A program made the translations under genes and the position numbers. Below are positions 8,966-17,826 of a stretch of DNA of 64,000 nucleotides, one piece after another (position 1 is the stretch's first letter; the number at the start of each line of letters is the position of its first letter). The stretch comes from Actinomyces sp. UMB0138 (GTDB taxonomy: Bacteria > Bacillota > Negativicutes > Veillonellales > Veillonellaceae), in contig NZ_PKMC01000001.1 in NCBI RefSeq assembly GCF_002849225.1, forward strand, positions 235,932 to 299,931, in the 5' to 3' direction. The notes under the pieces are model-generated. The model saw only the letters and a list, made by a program, of their open reading frames with translations, did no database searches and was not told the DNA's origin.

Positions 8966-10249
8966 TTGACTGATCCCCTACAGCAATCTTTAGCTGAACT
9001 GGACCCCCAAATTAAAGAAGCGGTGGACGCCGAACTGGCCCGCCAGCGCTCGACCCTAGAAATGATCGCCTCGGAAAACTTTGTGCCCCAGGCGGTTTTG
9101 GAATGTCAGGGGTCGGTCCTAACTAACAAGTACGCTGAAGGATACCCGGGCCGTCGCTACTATGGCGGCTGCGAGCACGTCGACGTTGTGGAGCAGCTTG
9201 CCATTGATCGCGCCAAAGAGCTCTTCGGCGCCGAATACGTGAACGTTCAGCCCCACTCGGGCGCCCAAGCCAACGCCGCAGTGCTGCACGCGCTGGCAAA
9301 GCCCGGCGACACCATCATGGGCCTTGCTCTGGACCAGGGCGGGCACCTGACCCACGGCATGAAGATCAACTTCTCTGGCCGCCTGTACAACGTGGCCGCT
9401 TACGGCGTGGACAAGGAAACGCTCCGCATCGACATGGACCAGGTGCGCGAGCTCGCCCTCGAACACAAGCCGAAGGTAATCATCGCCGGCTGGTCGGCTT
9501 ACCCCCGCCATATTGACTTTGCTGCCTTCCGCGCCATCGCAGACGAGGTCGGCGCCTACCTTTGGACCGACATGGCCCACTTCGCAGGCCTGGTAGCTGC
9601 GGGCTTGCACCCCTCGCCGGTGCCGTACTCGGACGTCGTGTCTACCACTGTGCACAAGACTTTGGGCGGCCCGCGTTCCGGCATGATTCTATCTCGCGAC
9701 ACTAAGCTCGCGAAGAAGCTCAACTCCGCAGTATTCCCCGGCCAGCAGGGTGGTCCCCTGATGCACGTGGTGGCTGCGAAGGCAGTAGCTATGAAGCTTG
9801 CTGCTTCTGATGACTTCAAGGATCGACAGCGCCGCACCCTGGAGGGCGCGAAGGCACTGGCTGAACGCCTAAGCCGTGAAGATGTTTCTGAGCAGGGCAT
9901 CTCGCTGCTCACTGACGGCACTGATGTTCACCTGGTGCTTGTCGACCTACGTAACTCTTCTTTGAATGGGCAAGAAGGCGAAGATCTGCTTCACCGCGTT
10001 GGCATCACCGTAAACCGCAACACCGTACCGTTCGACCCACGGCCGGCTTCGGTGTCCTCTGGTTTGCGTATTGGTACCCCGGCTCTGGCCACGCGAGGCT
10101 TCGGCAAGGAAGATTTTGTCGAGGTAGCAGACATTATTGCTACCGCGTTGGTACAGGCATCCTCCGGGGCGGAAGTTGACGAGGCTGGTCTGCGTGCCAG
10201 GGTCGACAGGCTAACCGCGAAGTACCCGCTGTACCCCGAACTCGGCTAG
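8966..10249 (+). CDS. glyA: Serine hydroxymethyltransferase
   Basis: A 427-residue PLP enzyme that converts serine and THF to glycine and 5,10-methylene-THF. Visible motifs are the N-terminal [11 protein letters not shown], the substrate and PLP region [33 protein letters not shown], and [13 protein letters not shown] with the PLP lysine. The start is TTG at 8966, fixed by GGAGG five bases upstream; no ATG would fit the family N-terminus. A ZTP riboswitch lies in the leader, and folD overlaps the stop codon (TAGTG), so the two methylene-THF enzymes are coupled. Confidence 0.97.
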   Translation: MTDPLQQSLAELDPQIKEAVDAELARQRSTLEMIASENFVPQAVLECQGSVLTNKYAEGYPGRRYYGGCEHVDVVEQLAIDRAKELFGAEYVNVQPHSGAQANAAVLHALAKPGDTIMGLALDQGGHLTHGMKINFSGRLYNVAAYGVDKETLRIDMDQVRELALEHKPKVIIAGWSAYPRHIDFAAFRAIADEVGAYLWTDMAHFAGLVAAGLHPSPVPYSDVVSTTVHKTLGGPRSGMILSRDTKLAKKLNSAVFPGQQGGPLMHVVAAKAVAMKLAASDDFKDRQRRTLEGAKALAERLSREDVSEQGISLLTDGTDVHLVLVDLRNSSLNGQEGEDLLHRVGITVNRNTVPFDPRPASVSSGLRIGTPALATRGFGKEDFVEVADIIATALVQASSGAEVDEAGLRARVDRLTAKYPLYPELG

Positions 10250-11142
10250 TGCGTTTTCCGTGGGATGGTCCCGCCTCCCTGATGGACGGGACCGCCGCGG
10301 CTCGCCAGATAAAGGCTGAGCTTGCAGCGCGTGTGAAAGCCTTAAATGAAAAGGGAATTTACCCCGGCCTAGGAACGATCCTGGTTGGGGATGACCCGGG
10401 TTCAAAGAAATATGTTGCCGGCAAGCATCGCGATTGTGCAGAGGTGGGAGTCACCTCTCATCGCATTGAGCTTCCTGCCACGGCCAGCCAGCAGGAAGTG
10501 ATGGCGGCGGTAGAACAGATGAACAACGACCCGGAGGTGACGGGGTTCATCGTGCAGTTGCCGCTACCTGATCACGTGGATACGAACGCGGTCTTGGAGG
10601 CGATCGATCCAGCTAAGGATGCTGATGGGCTTCATCCGGTAAACCTTGGCCGCCTGGTATTGCGGGTTGGTAGCCCGGTTGATTCGCCACTGCCGTGTAC
10701 TCCGCGAGGGATCGTAGAGCTCGGCAGGCGCAATGGAATCAACTTTGATGGCGCAAATGTTTGCCTAGTTGGCCAGGGCCTTACCGTAGGCCGTCCGTTG
10801 GGATTGTTGCTTGGCCGTAAGGACACCAACTCCACTGTCACTTGCTGCCACATTGGCACGCGCAATTTGGCACAGCATGTGCGCGCAGCCGACATTGTGG
10901 TGTCTGCTGCGGGGGTGGCGAATCTTATTACCCCTGACATGGTTGCCCCGGGGGCAGCTGTGTTTGACGTCGGTGTTTCCAGAACCGTGGATCCCACTAC
11001 CGGGAAGTCCAAGATCGCAGGTGACGTCGCCGATGGGGTAGACCAGGTAGCAGGAAAGATGTCTCCGAATCCTGGTGGTGTTGGCCCTATGACTCGTGTG
11101 TTCCTACTCGCAAACGTGGTGGAAGCAGCCGAGCGCAGTTAG
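10249..11142 (+). CDS. folD: Methylenetetrahydrofolate dehydrogenase / cyclohydrolase
   Basis: A bifunctional enzyme of up to 297 residues that oxidises 5,10-methylene-THF and hydrolyses the product to 10-formyl-THF. Tyr55 and Lys59 (YVAGK) match the catalytic pair. [35 protein letters not shown] and the nucleotide loop [11 protein letters not shown] are typical. GTG at 10249 overlaps the glyA stop, favouring coupling; ATG at 10282, just before [13 protein letters not shown], is an alternative that fits the family start better. The stop codon TAG ends at the first base of a hairpin covering the next gene's start. Confidence 0.95.
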   Translation: MRFPWDGPASLMDGTAAARQIKAELAARVKALNEKGIYPGLGTILVGDDPGSKKYVAGKHRDCAEVGVTSHRIELPATASQQEVMAAVEQMNNDPEVTGFIVQLPLPDHVDTNAVLEAIDPAKDADGLHPVNLGRLVLRVGSPVDSPLPCTPRGIVELGRRNGINFDGANVCLVGQGLTVGRPLGLLLGRKDTNSTVTCCHIGTRNLAQHVRAADIVVSAAGVANLITPDMVAPGAAVFDVGVSRTVDPTTGKSKIAGDVADGVDQVAGKMSPNPGGVGPMTRVFLLANVVEAAERS

Positions 11143-11177
11143 CATTGGGGCTAGTTACTGTAAAGGAGCCCCAATGC
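11142..11177 (+). promoter_or_regulatory. Hairpin burying the start codon of the BMP lipoprotein gene
   Basis: The perfect 11-bp inverted repeat GCATTGGGGCT (11142-11152) / AGCCCCAATGC (11167-11177) has a 14-base loop. The ATG (11174-11176) lies in the 3' arm, and AAAGGAG (11162-11168) straddles loop and stem. The folD stop codon ends at the first stem base, so a ribosome finishing folD would open the stem. This looks like translational coupling or a conditional start-site switch. Confidence 0.65.
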
Positions 11178-12244
11178 GTAAAGCACTTGTACTGACCACT
11201 ACTGCAGCACTTGCCTTCGGACTTGCTGCCTGCTCGAACGGGCAGAATGGCAGCGAACCCGCTTCTTTGGATAAGGCCTGCCTGGTGACTAACCAGGCAG
11301 GCCCCAAGGACAAGGGGTTAAACGAGGCATCTGTGAACGGGTTGGAGGCTGTCCGCACCGATAAGAAGGCCCCGAAAACCCAGGTCTACGAAACCAAGAA
11401 CGCCTCTGAATATCAGGAAAAGTTGCAGAAGGCTGTTTCCGACAAGTGTTCGGTCATAGTCGCGGTAGGCGCCCAGATGGCCGAGTCGGTTGCAAAGGTC
11501 GCTAAGGAACACGAGGACGCTCGGTTCGCCCTCGTGGATGCCAAGCCCATCGTGGATGGGAAGGCAGTGGAGCTGGATAATGTCCGGCCGATCCTCTTTG
11601 ATACCGCCCAGGGAACCTTTGTTGCCGGGTACCTGGCTGCGGGAACTACAACCACCGGTATTGTCGGCACGTATGTGGGCCGGCGTACCGAACTCACTGA
11701 GGCGGCTGCCTCTGGTCTTGCCGAGGGCATTGATCACTACAACAATGCGAAGGGCACCTCTGTAGCCCTGGAGGGCTGGGACGCCGATGGCAAGTCAGTC
11801 TTCGCGGTTGGCGATTTTGCTAATAAGGACAAGGCAGGCCAGCTGACCAAGGCGCTGCTGGACAAGAAGGCAGGGGTAATTGTTCCTATCGCGGGCGTTG
11901 CTTCTGAGGGAACCCTTTCCAAGATTGGCAATAACCAGGATTTGGGCTTGATCTGGGTTGGCGCGGACGGTGCGAAGGTGTTTAAGGATCAGAAGGACCA
12001 CTTTGTCACCTCCATTTTGAAGCGCGTAGATCGCGGCGTGCAGGCCGTTGTCGAGGGCGCCTCTTCTTCTTCCGATTCGAATGCCTGGATCGGAACTTTG
12101 GAAAATGGGGGCATCCAGCTCGCCTCTTATGGATCCTACGATTCGAAACTTACGCCGCAGCTCAAGGATGAAGTAGAGGAGCTGGTCTCTCAACTGAAGA
12201 GTGGGCAGGTAAAGGTTCAGTCGTCGCTGACACAGGAGGATTAA
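11174..12244 (+). CDS. BMP-family (PnrA/Med-like) substrate-binding lipoprotein
   Basis: A 356-residue lipoprotein with a signal peptide and lipobox LAAC (Cys about residue 20). The mature part is the BMP/PnrA fold, whose known members bind purine nucleosides for an ABC importer: GLNEASVNGLEAV, VAVGAQMAESVAKVAKEH, FDTAQGTFVAGYLAAG, ADGKSVFAVGDFANKDKAG and GLIWVGADGA. The ATG at 11174 is chosen for its AAAGGAG and signal peptide; the open frame extends 26 codons further upstream without support. No permease or ATPase gene of this transporter type is in the window. Nucleoside binding is inferred from the family. Confidence 0.88.
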   Translation: MRKALVLTTTAALAFGLAACSNGQNGSEPASLDKACLVTNQAGPKDKGLNEASVNGLEAVRTDKKAPKTQVYETKNASEYQEKLQKAVSDKCSVIVAVGAQMAESVAKVAKEHEDARFALVDAKPIVDGKAVELDNVRPILFDTAQGTFVAGYLAAGTTTTGIVGTYVGRRTELTEAAASGLAEGIDHYNNAKGTSVALEGWDADGKSVFAVGDFANKDKAGQLTKALLDKKAGVIVPIAGVASEGTLSKIGNNQDLGLIWVGADGAKVFKDQKDHFVTSILKRVDRGVQAVVEGASSSSDSNAWIGTLENGGIQLASYGSYDSKLTPQLKDEVEELVSQLKSGQVKVQSSLTQED

Positions 12245-12245
12245 T

Positions 12246-13067
12246 TTGCTGAAGGTCGCTTCTGTAAACGTAAACGGTATCCGGGCTGCTTTCCGCAAGG
12301 GCATGGAAGATTGGATCAATCAGGCTGATCCGGACGTGCTACTGCTTCAGGAGGTGCGTGCCCCGGAGGATATTGTGTCTTCGCTGTTGGGGTCGCAATG
12401 GGAGGTATTCGCCGTTCCTTGCCGGATTAAGGGGCGGGCCGGCGTTGCCATCGCGGTTAAGGCAGGGGCGGGCGTGCTCTCTCGGAGGGATTTCCTTTAC
12501 GAGGACGACCTCGACGTAGATTCGGGCCGATGGGCCGAGGTCACCCTGGATACTGTGGGGCCGGACGGAAGCTCGCGCCCGTTTACGGTCGTATCTGCCT
12601 ATCTGCATTCGGGGGAATTGGACAGCCCGAAGCAGGAGCAGAAGATGGCTTATTTGCAGAAGGTCTCTGAGCGCCTGCCGCAACTAGAGGGCGCGTGCGT
12701 GGTCGCCGGGGACTTTAATGTGGTGCGGTCGGAGTATGACATCAAGAACTGGAAACCGAACCACAACAAGCGCTCTGGTGTTTTAGACAGCGAGATTGCT
12801 TTCTTGGATTCTTGGATGAACGGGGAGCGGTGGACTGATCTGACTCGGCACCATTTGGGCGAGGGCGTGCAGGCCCCTTATACGTGGTGGTCCTTCCGAG
12901 GCCGTGCATTCGATAACGACGCGGGGTGGCGTATCGACTATCAGATGGTCACCGATACGGCGTTGCCCTTGGCGGGGCCCACGTGGGTGGACCGGGCCAG
13001 TCAGCACGATTCGCGCTGGTCGGATCACGCTCCGCTGGTTGCCGAATACAACCTGTCTTACAGGTAG
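12246..13067 (+). CDS. xthA: Exodeoxyribonuclease III (AP endonuclease family)
   Basis: A 273-residue Mg-dependent DNA repair nuclease of the ExoIII group, acting at abasic sites and 3' ends. The motifs ASVNVNGIRAA, LLLQEVRAPED, AGDFNVVRSEYDIKN, RIDYQMV and the C-terminal WSDHAPL (Asp-His pair) are intact. The start is TTG at 12246 with CAGGAGG just upstream. It follows the lipoprotein stop by one base and is probably the last gene of the glyA unit. Its 3' end overlaps the convergent YihY gene by ten bases. Confidence 0.94.
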   Translation: MLKVASVNVNGIRAAFRKGMEDWINQADPDVLLLQEVRAPEDIVSSLLGSQWEVFAVPCRIKGRAGVAIAVKAGAGVLSRRDFLYEDDLDVDSGRWAEVTLDTVGPDGSSRPFTVVSAYLHSGELDSPKQEQKMAYLQKVSERLPQLEGACVVAGDFNVVRSEYDIKNWKPNHNKRSGVLDSEIAFLDSWMNGERWTDLTRHHLGEGVQAPYTWWSFRGRAFDNDAGWRIDYQMVTDTALPLAGPTWVDRASQHDSRWSDHAPLVAEYNLSYR

Positions 13068-14275
13068 TAGTTAGATTCTGCCCGCTGGAGTTTCCGGCGG
13101 AGGTGCCCTAGACGCCAGGTCTTGTATTTACCTACTAGTCCGCCCCAGCGGGGGATGCGTTGGCGCTTTTCGATTGCCATGGGATCATTTTGCGGATCCG
13201 GTTCGATTGCGCCGGTAAGTGACTGGTGCGGCCAGGTTAGTGTGTGCGGGTACGTGACCGTGATGTAGTTGGGGGTTTCGTCGGCGTGAATGTGCTCGCG
13301 GTTTGCCGGTAGGGCAGCTCTGGGCGGGTTTGCCATGAAGGCGCAGACCATCAGTGTGACGCGGGCTAGGAGGTTGACCCATAGCAGCAGCGTGGCTAGT
13401 GCCGCGGCCGAGGCGAGGATCGGGTTGTCGGAGACGGATGCCACTAGTGAGGTGCCGGCCCATCTTAGGATGCCTGACCCGACAGCGAAGGTGACTAGAC
13501 CTTTGATGAGGTCTGGTTTGGGGACTCTGACGGCGGCTATGAAGCGCACCAGCATCCAGAAAACTCCGGCGTCGATTAGGGCCGCCCCTGCAAGCACGAG
13601 GATGCGCACCAGAAATGCGCCTACCCCGTCTGATAGGCCGAGGGCGGAAAAGATTGCGCCACCCGCGCTGGAGGCAAGTACGCCCACGCCTGCCGTTGCT
13701 AGCACCGACAGGGCGATGACAATGAATCCTGCTAGGTCGCGTAGTTTGTCGCTGACTGCAGAGACGGGCATGACGGTAATGCCGAACATGTCTCGGATTG
13801 ACACTTTTAGTGCTTGCATTACGCGGGTTGCAGATAGCAGCAATGACACGAGGGCGATGATCCCCGGCAATGTGAAGGGGGAAGACAACACTAGTGAGCT
13901 CGGTTCCACTAGTCCTTCTTTGCCGTCCACCGTAATCAGCCCGGGCATTGCCGAGTTGATGGCCTTGAATACGGATTCGCGCAGCTCGTCGTTTGAGCCT
14001 AGTAGCGACATGAAGATGGTGATGCCTATGGCCAATGCAGCGAACAGGCTAAATAGTGCGGTGTAGGAAATGCCGCCTGCCAAGAGGGCGCCTCGCTGTA
14101 CGCCGTACCTGCCAAGGAACCTGCCGATGCGGGAGTCTTTGTACCAGGAAGAGAGCGCCCCTACTTTTCCTTTTAGCCCCTTCTCCGTGAATGCGCTCTT
14201 TAGAGTGTGCGCTGATTCGGGATAGGTGTGGTCGTAGGGTTGAGCGGCAGTAGTCACTTGTGAATTTTTGGCCAT
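13058..14275 (-). CDS. YihY/virulence factor BrkB-family membrane protein
   Basis: A 405-residue polytopic protein of the YihY/BrkB (formerly RNase BN) family. After a hydrophilic N-terminus there are about six membrane segments, with YGVQRGALLAGGISYTALFS as the family N-terminal motif and LLWVNLLARVTLMVCAF near the end of the core. A basic tail of roughly 100 residues follows. The function of this family is not firmly established. The ATG is preceded at the leaderless distance by TAACCT. The gene is divergent from galK. Confidence 0.88.
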   Translation of the reverse strand: MAKNSQVTTAAQPYDHTYPESAHTLKSAFTEKGLKGKVGALSSWYKDSRIGRFLGRYGVQRGALLAGGISYTALFSLFAALAIGITIFMSLLGSNDELRESVFKAINSAMPGLITVDGKEGLVEPSSLVLSSPFTLPGIIALVSLLLSATRVMQALKVSIRDMFGITVMPVSAVSDKLRDLAGFIVIALSVLATAGVGVLASSAGGAIFSALGLSDGVGAFLVRILVLAGAALIDAGVFWMLVRFIAAVRVPKPDLIKGLVTFAVGSGILRWAGTSLVASVSDNPILASAAALATLLLWVNLLARVTLMVCAFMANPPRAALPANREHIHADETPNYITVTYPHTLTWPHQSLTGAIEPDPQNDPMAIEKRQRIPRWGGLVGKYKTWRLGHLRRKLQRAESNYYL

Positions 14276-14281
14276 GGCTCA

Positions 14282-14287
14282 AGGTTA
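14282..14287 (-). promoter_or_regulatory. -10 box for leaderless YihY-gene mRNA
   Basis: Read on the minus strand, TAACCT (TANNNT) is six bases before the ATG at 14275. No Shine-Dalgarno sequence is present. Confidence 0.55.
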
Positions 14288-14328
14288 CAAGGTATTGCTT
14301 TGCGCCGTATTCACTCTAAGTTCTCCTG

Positions 14329-14334
14329 TACGAT
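14329..14334 (+). promoter_or_regulatory. -10 box for leaderless galK mRNA
   Basis: TACGAT is followed by six bases (TACAGG) and then the GTG start of galK at 14341. The spacing equals that of the divergent gene's promoter 42 bases away. Confidence 0.6.
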
Positions 14335-14340
14335 TACAGG

Positions 14341-15546
14341 GTGAGTAGAGTGTTGCAGGCGTGGGATCGTCAGGAGGCTTCTTCGCGGGTGAAGAAGCTA
14401 TTTTTGAAGAATTTCGAGGCCGAAGCCGACGGCGTGTGGTTTGCCCCTGGCAGGGTAAATCTTATTGGCGAACATACTGATTACAACGGTGGCCTCTGCC
14501 TACCGATTGCGTTGCCGCACGGCACATATGTGGCGGCCTCGAAACGTGAAGATGGGCTGATGCGGCTAGTGTCGGCACAGATCCCGGGTGTGTTGCAGGT
14601 TGATCTTCAACAGGTCCTGCCCGGTAATCCGAATAAGATTCCTGGGTGGGCCACCTACGTTGCCGGGGTGGTGTGGGCACTGCGTCAGCAGGGCTTCATT
14701 CTGGGCGGGGCAGATATTGCGATTGATTCCTGCGTTCCGTTCGGAGCCGGGCTATCTTCGTCTGCAGCGTTGGAATGCGCCGTGGCAGTCGCAATGGTTG
14801 ACCTCTATTCGCTGGCCATCTCGAAAGAACAGATAGTGGAGGCGGCCAGAGCTGCCGAAAATCAGATTGCTGGTGCTCCCACAGGTGGCTTGGATCAGTC
14901 TGCCTCGGTGCGGTGTGCCCGCGGGCATGCGCTGGAATTGAACTGTAGGGACATGTCCGCGACGAATGTGCCATTCGACCTCGCGAAAGCGCAGGCGCAG
15001 CTACTGGTTATTGATACCCGTGCGACCCACGAGCTGACGGATGGCCAGTACGGCAAACGCCGCACTTCCTGTGAACGAGCCGCGCAAATCCTGGGCGTGA
15101 GCTACCTAGCGGATATTCCTCCGGAAGGTTTAGCCGGCGCCTTGGAAAGGCTAGAAGATCCCATGTTGCGGCGGTGCACTAGGCACGTCGTGAGCGAGGT
15201 AGCGCGCGTTCGCCATAGCGTGCAGCTCCTGCGCGAAGAGCAGCTGGACGCTAGCACATTGGAACGCATTGGGAGCCTCTTCAATGAATCGCATGCTTCG
15301 TTGCGTGATGACTATGAGGTCTCCTGCGAAGAATTGGATGTGGCAGTGGAGGCAGCGCTCGCGGCGGGAGCCTATGGGGCGCGTATGACCGGAGGCGGTT
15401 TCGGCGGGTCAGCCATCGCTTTGGTTGATTCGGAGCAGAGCGAACCAGTGCGGGCGCAGATAATCGACGCCTATGCCGCGCATTCGTTTACCGAACCCGT
15501 CTTCTTAGAGGTCGAACCGGGGCCGGCAGCAGGAAGGATTTGCTAG
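14341..15546 (+). CDS. galK: Galactokinase
   Basis: A 401-residue GHMP kinase that phosphorylates galactose at C1 with ATP in the Leloir pathway. The galactokinase signature GRVNLIGEHTDYNGG is at residues 37-51, the ATP loop is GAGLSSSAALE, and the C-terminal glycine-rich motif is GARMTGGGFGGSAIAL. The GTG start fits the leaderless promoter. The stop overlaps the GTG of manC. No galT is adjacent; galE lies at 41 kb. Confidence 0.95.
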   Translation: MSRVLQAWDRQEASSRVKKLFLKNFEAEADGVWFAPGRVNLIGEHTDYNGGLCLPIALPHGTYVAASKREDGLMRLVSAQIPGVLQVDLQQVLPGNPNKIPGWATYVAGVVWALRQQGFILGGADIAIDSCVPFGAGLSSSAALECAVAVAMVDLYSLAISKEQIVEAARAAENQIAGAPTGGLDQSASVRCARGHALELNCRDMSATNVPFDLAKAQAQLLVIDTRATHELTDGQYGKRRTSCERAAQILGVSYLADIPPEGLAGALERLEDPMLRRCTRHVVSEVARVRHSVQLLREEQLDASTLERIGSLFNESHASLRDDYEVSCEELDVAVEAALAAGAYGARMTGGGFGGSAIALVDSEQSEPVRAQIIDAYAAHSFTEPVFLEVEPGPAAGRIC

Positions 15547-16595
15547 TGAGGGCGATTATTCCAGCTGGGGGAGCGGGTACCCGCCTGTGGCCATTGTCGA
15601 AGCGGAATCGACCGAAGTTTCTTCTGGATTTAGCTGGCACCGGCCAGTCTCTGCTTGCCGACGCAGTTTCCCGGCTAGACGGTGCTGCTTCGGTCATGGT
15701 GGTAACGGGATCGATGCACGAGGACGCGGTGCGCGCCCAGCTGGATTCCAATGTCGAGGTGATTACCGAGCTTTCTCCGCGCGATTCTATGGCTGCGATT
15801 GGCCTAGCAGCGGCCATCGTCGAGGCTCGACACGGTCGGTCAGAAGTAGTCGGCTCTTTTGCAGCTGATCACGTGGTTGCTGACGTGAGCGAATTTCGAC
15901 GCGCGGTGGAAGCGGCAGTGCGAGCTGCTCAGCAGGGCTGGATTTGCACCATTGGGATTGGTCCGAGGTTTGCTTCGACGGGTTTCGGCTACATTGCCCC
16001 GGGCGAGGAAACCGATTGCGAGGGAACTCGGAAGGTCCGGGAATTTGTAGAGAAGCCATCCCAACAAGTGGCCAGCGAATATGTGCGCAATGGGTACTTG
16101 TGGAATGGCGGGATGTTCGTCGCGCAGGCGGGTGTGCTGCTCGATACTCTAGCGCTAAACCATCCCCATCTTGCCCGGGGACTGCGGCAGATCGCTGCGG
16201 CGTGGGACGGTCCTGAACGCGATGACGTGCGCGAACGCGTTTGGCCTTGCCTAACTAAGATTGCTATCGATCATGCTGTTGCTGAGCCGGCAGCCGCCCT
16301 CGGCAAGGTGGCGGTGGCACCTACCGCCCCGTCGATGGGGTGGGATGATCTTGGCGATTTCAAGTCTCTCGCTAAAGTAGCCCCTGTCGTCCAGGTTGGC
16401 AGAAAAGCTGCCGAGGTCGAAGCCGACGAGGGCGTCTTCGTGGCGACTGACCTGGATTCGTCCGAAATGATTGCCGTGTTGGGGCTGGAAGACGTCGTGG
16501 TAGTGCGAACTAAGGATGCAACTTTGGTCGCAAGCTCCGAAAAGGCCCAGGAGATCAAGAAATTGGTAGAAACTCTTCCCGCGGATTACCGATGA
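15546..16595 (+). CDS. manC: Mannose-1-phosphate guanylyltransferase
   Basis: A 349-residue nucleotidyltransferase that makes GDP-mannose from mannose-1-phosphate and GTP. The pyrophosphorylase loop GGAGTRLWPLSKRNRPKFLL, GSFAADHVV, TGFGYIAPGEE, FVEKPSQQVA, NGGMFVAQ and GWDDLGDF are typical of the short (PMI-less) type. GTG at 15546 overlaps the galK stop and is about nine bases after AGGAAGG; TTG at 15540 is a weaker alternative. It overlaps the next gene by four bases. GDP-mannose would feed the surface glycan genes further along. Confidence 0.93.
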   Translation: MRAIIPAGGAGTRLWPLSKRNRPKFLLDLAGTGQSLLADAVSRLDGAASVMVVTGSMHEDAVRAQLDSNVEVITELSPRDSMAAIGLAAAIVEARHGRSEVVGSFAADHVVADVSEFRRAVEAAVRAAQQGWICTIGIGPRFASTGFGYIAPGEETDCEGTRKVREFVEKPSQQVASEYVRNGYLWNGGMFVAQAGVLLDTLALNHPHLARGLRQIAAAWDGPERDDVRERVWPCLTKIAIDHAVAEPAAALGKVAVAPTAPSMGWDDLGDFKSLAKVAPVVQVGRKAAEVEADEGVFVATDLDSSEMIAVLGLEDVVVVRTKDATLVASSEKAQEIKKLVETLPADYR

Positions 16596-17737
16596 GACGT
16601 CTGCTAGCTATTTTATGCGTGGCCTTACTTGCCGCTGGGTGTCAGGCAAGTGATAAGCCGGCGCATATTGCCCAACCTCCTACTAAGGTGTGCGCGGTTC
16701 TGGAGGGTGCAGATAGGCCTGGCACAGAGGCAGCTAATGCAGCTAAGGGGATCGTTGCCAGGCGCGGAGCACAGGTGCGGTTTGTGCCTGATTCCGTTGC
16801 CGGCCAGCTGGCAATGGAAGGCTTTTTAGAAGATGGCTGTAACTTGCAGGTTGTTTTTGGTGCAAACCTGGAAGCTGCTGCTACCAAGCTTGCGATGGCC
16901 AACCCGAAAGTGCACTTTGTATTTGCATCGATGCCTCTGCGCAGCACCGAGTTACCCGAGAATGTAAAGCCTGTTCGGTTCAACTTGTCTACATCTGCTT
17001 TTCAGGCCGGTTATGCTGGAGCGCGGTACACGCGCACCAAGAAATTGGCGGTGGTGGCCGGAGACTACAGCAACGTCTCCGCCACGGTGCTTGCTAATTT
17101 CAGCGCCGGAATGTCCCATTTCGATCTAGCTCACCCGCACGCCCAGCCCTCACTATCGAATACTACCGATGAGGGCGAAGGCTTTTACTTAGGGGCAATG
17201 GCCGCCCCGGAGCAAGGAGAGGAGGCAGCAAAGCAACTTTACGAAACCGATGCAGATGTAATAGTTGCCGCTGCTTCGGAGCAGGCGAATAACGCCCTCA
17301 TCCGCACACTGATCAAGGAACGGTCCGCCGATCGCGAAGGGGAAAAGAAGACCCTAGGAGTGATCTTGCTGGGCCCTCCTGACGTTGCTAAGGCGCTGGG
17401 AACTGAGCAGGCGAAGCAACTGGTTATTGGGGCGGTTGTGCGAAACTGGGAAGCCGCTCTTAGGACTGTCTTGGAGCAGGTTAGAAAGAAGGGCTTCAGC
17501 TCTGCTCCTTACATTGCCAGCGAGCCAGAAGAAGAAACAGAGTTTCAGATTTTGCCAGATGGTGCCGGGCCAGTCACCAAGGCCATTTGCGAGGCCGCCT
17601 CGGCTGCCCGAAAACAGTTCGCAAAAGATCCGCATTCCTTGGTAGAACCCAAGCCAGCACCCGGGCAGATTGATGCGACGACGTTCCGGCCTCCCACTGA
17701 AAAGAGCGAAGAATTAGCCAAGAAGCTGAAGAAGTAG
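16592..17737 (+). CDS. BMP-like lipoprotein of unknown ligand
   Basis: A 381-residue lipoprotein with signal peptide and lipobox AAGC (Cys17). The mature part keeps the two-lobe BMP layout: VFGANLEAAATKLAMANPKVHF, FNLSTSAFQAGYAGARYT, ADVIVAAASEQANNALI and ILLGPPDVAKALG. It is clearly divergent, for example ending its second lobe with a long Lys/Glu-rich tail (about 355-381). It is a distant paralogue of the gene at 11174. It overlaps manC by ATGA, which is odd company for a nucleoside-binding family. The ligand is unknown and no transporter genes are near. Confidence 0.7.
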   Translation: MRRLLAILCVALLAAGCQASDKPAHIAQPPTKVCAVLEGADRPGTEAANAAKGIVARRGAQVRFVPDSVAGQLAMEGFLEDGCNLQVVFGANLEAAATKLAMANPKVHFVFASMPLRSTELPENVKPVRFNLSTSAFQAGYAGARYTRTKKLAVVAGDYSNVSATVLANFSAGMSHFDLAHPHAQPSLSNTTDEGEGFYLGAMAAPEQGEEAAKQLYETDADVIVAAASEQANNALIRTLIKERSADREGEKKTLGVILLGPPDVAKALGTEQAKQLVIGAVVRNWEAALRTVLEQVRKKGFSSAPYIASEPEEETEFQILPDGAGPVTKAICEAASAARKQFAKDPHSLVEPKPAPGQIDATTFRPPTEKSEELAKKLKK

Positions 17738-17826
17738 CCTGAACGAAAGGTTAACTGCAGGTCGCAATACGGAAAAAGTGCAGGTGTCAGCACGCAAAAC
17801 TTTCGTAAGTGAGGCATGCTGGGAAA

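Noticed and set aside
9240..9249. TGAACGTTCA inside glyA, resembling the 14-bp repeat
   Set aside because: Only the centre matches, the AGTG/CACT ends are missing, and it lies in conserved coding sequence.
9119..9655. 178-codon minus-strand frame inside glyA
   Set aside because: It is antisense to the most conserved part of SHMT; long shadow frames are expected here from codon bias.
11096..11173. Upstream extension of the BMP lipoprotein reading frame
   Set aside because: It overlaps folD, lacks a ribosome binding site and would destroy the signal peptide; ATG 11174 has AAAGGAG and a lipobox at the right distance.
13290..14066. 258-codon + strand frame opposite the YihY-family gene
   Set aside because: The product is low complexity (Ser/Ala/Arg/Thr rich), and the real gene on the other strand has clear membrane segments and family motifs.
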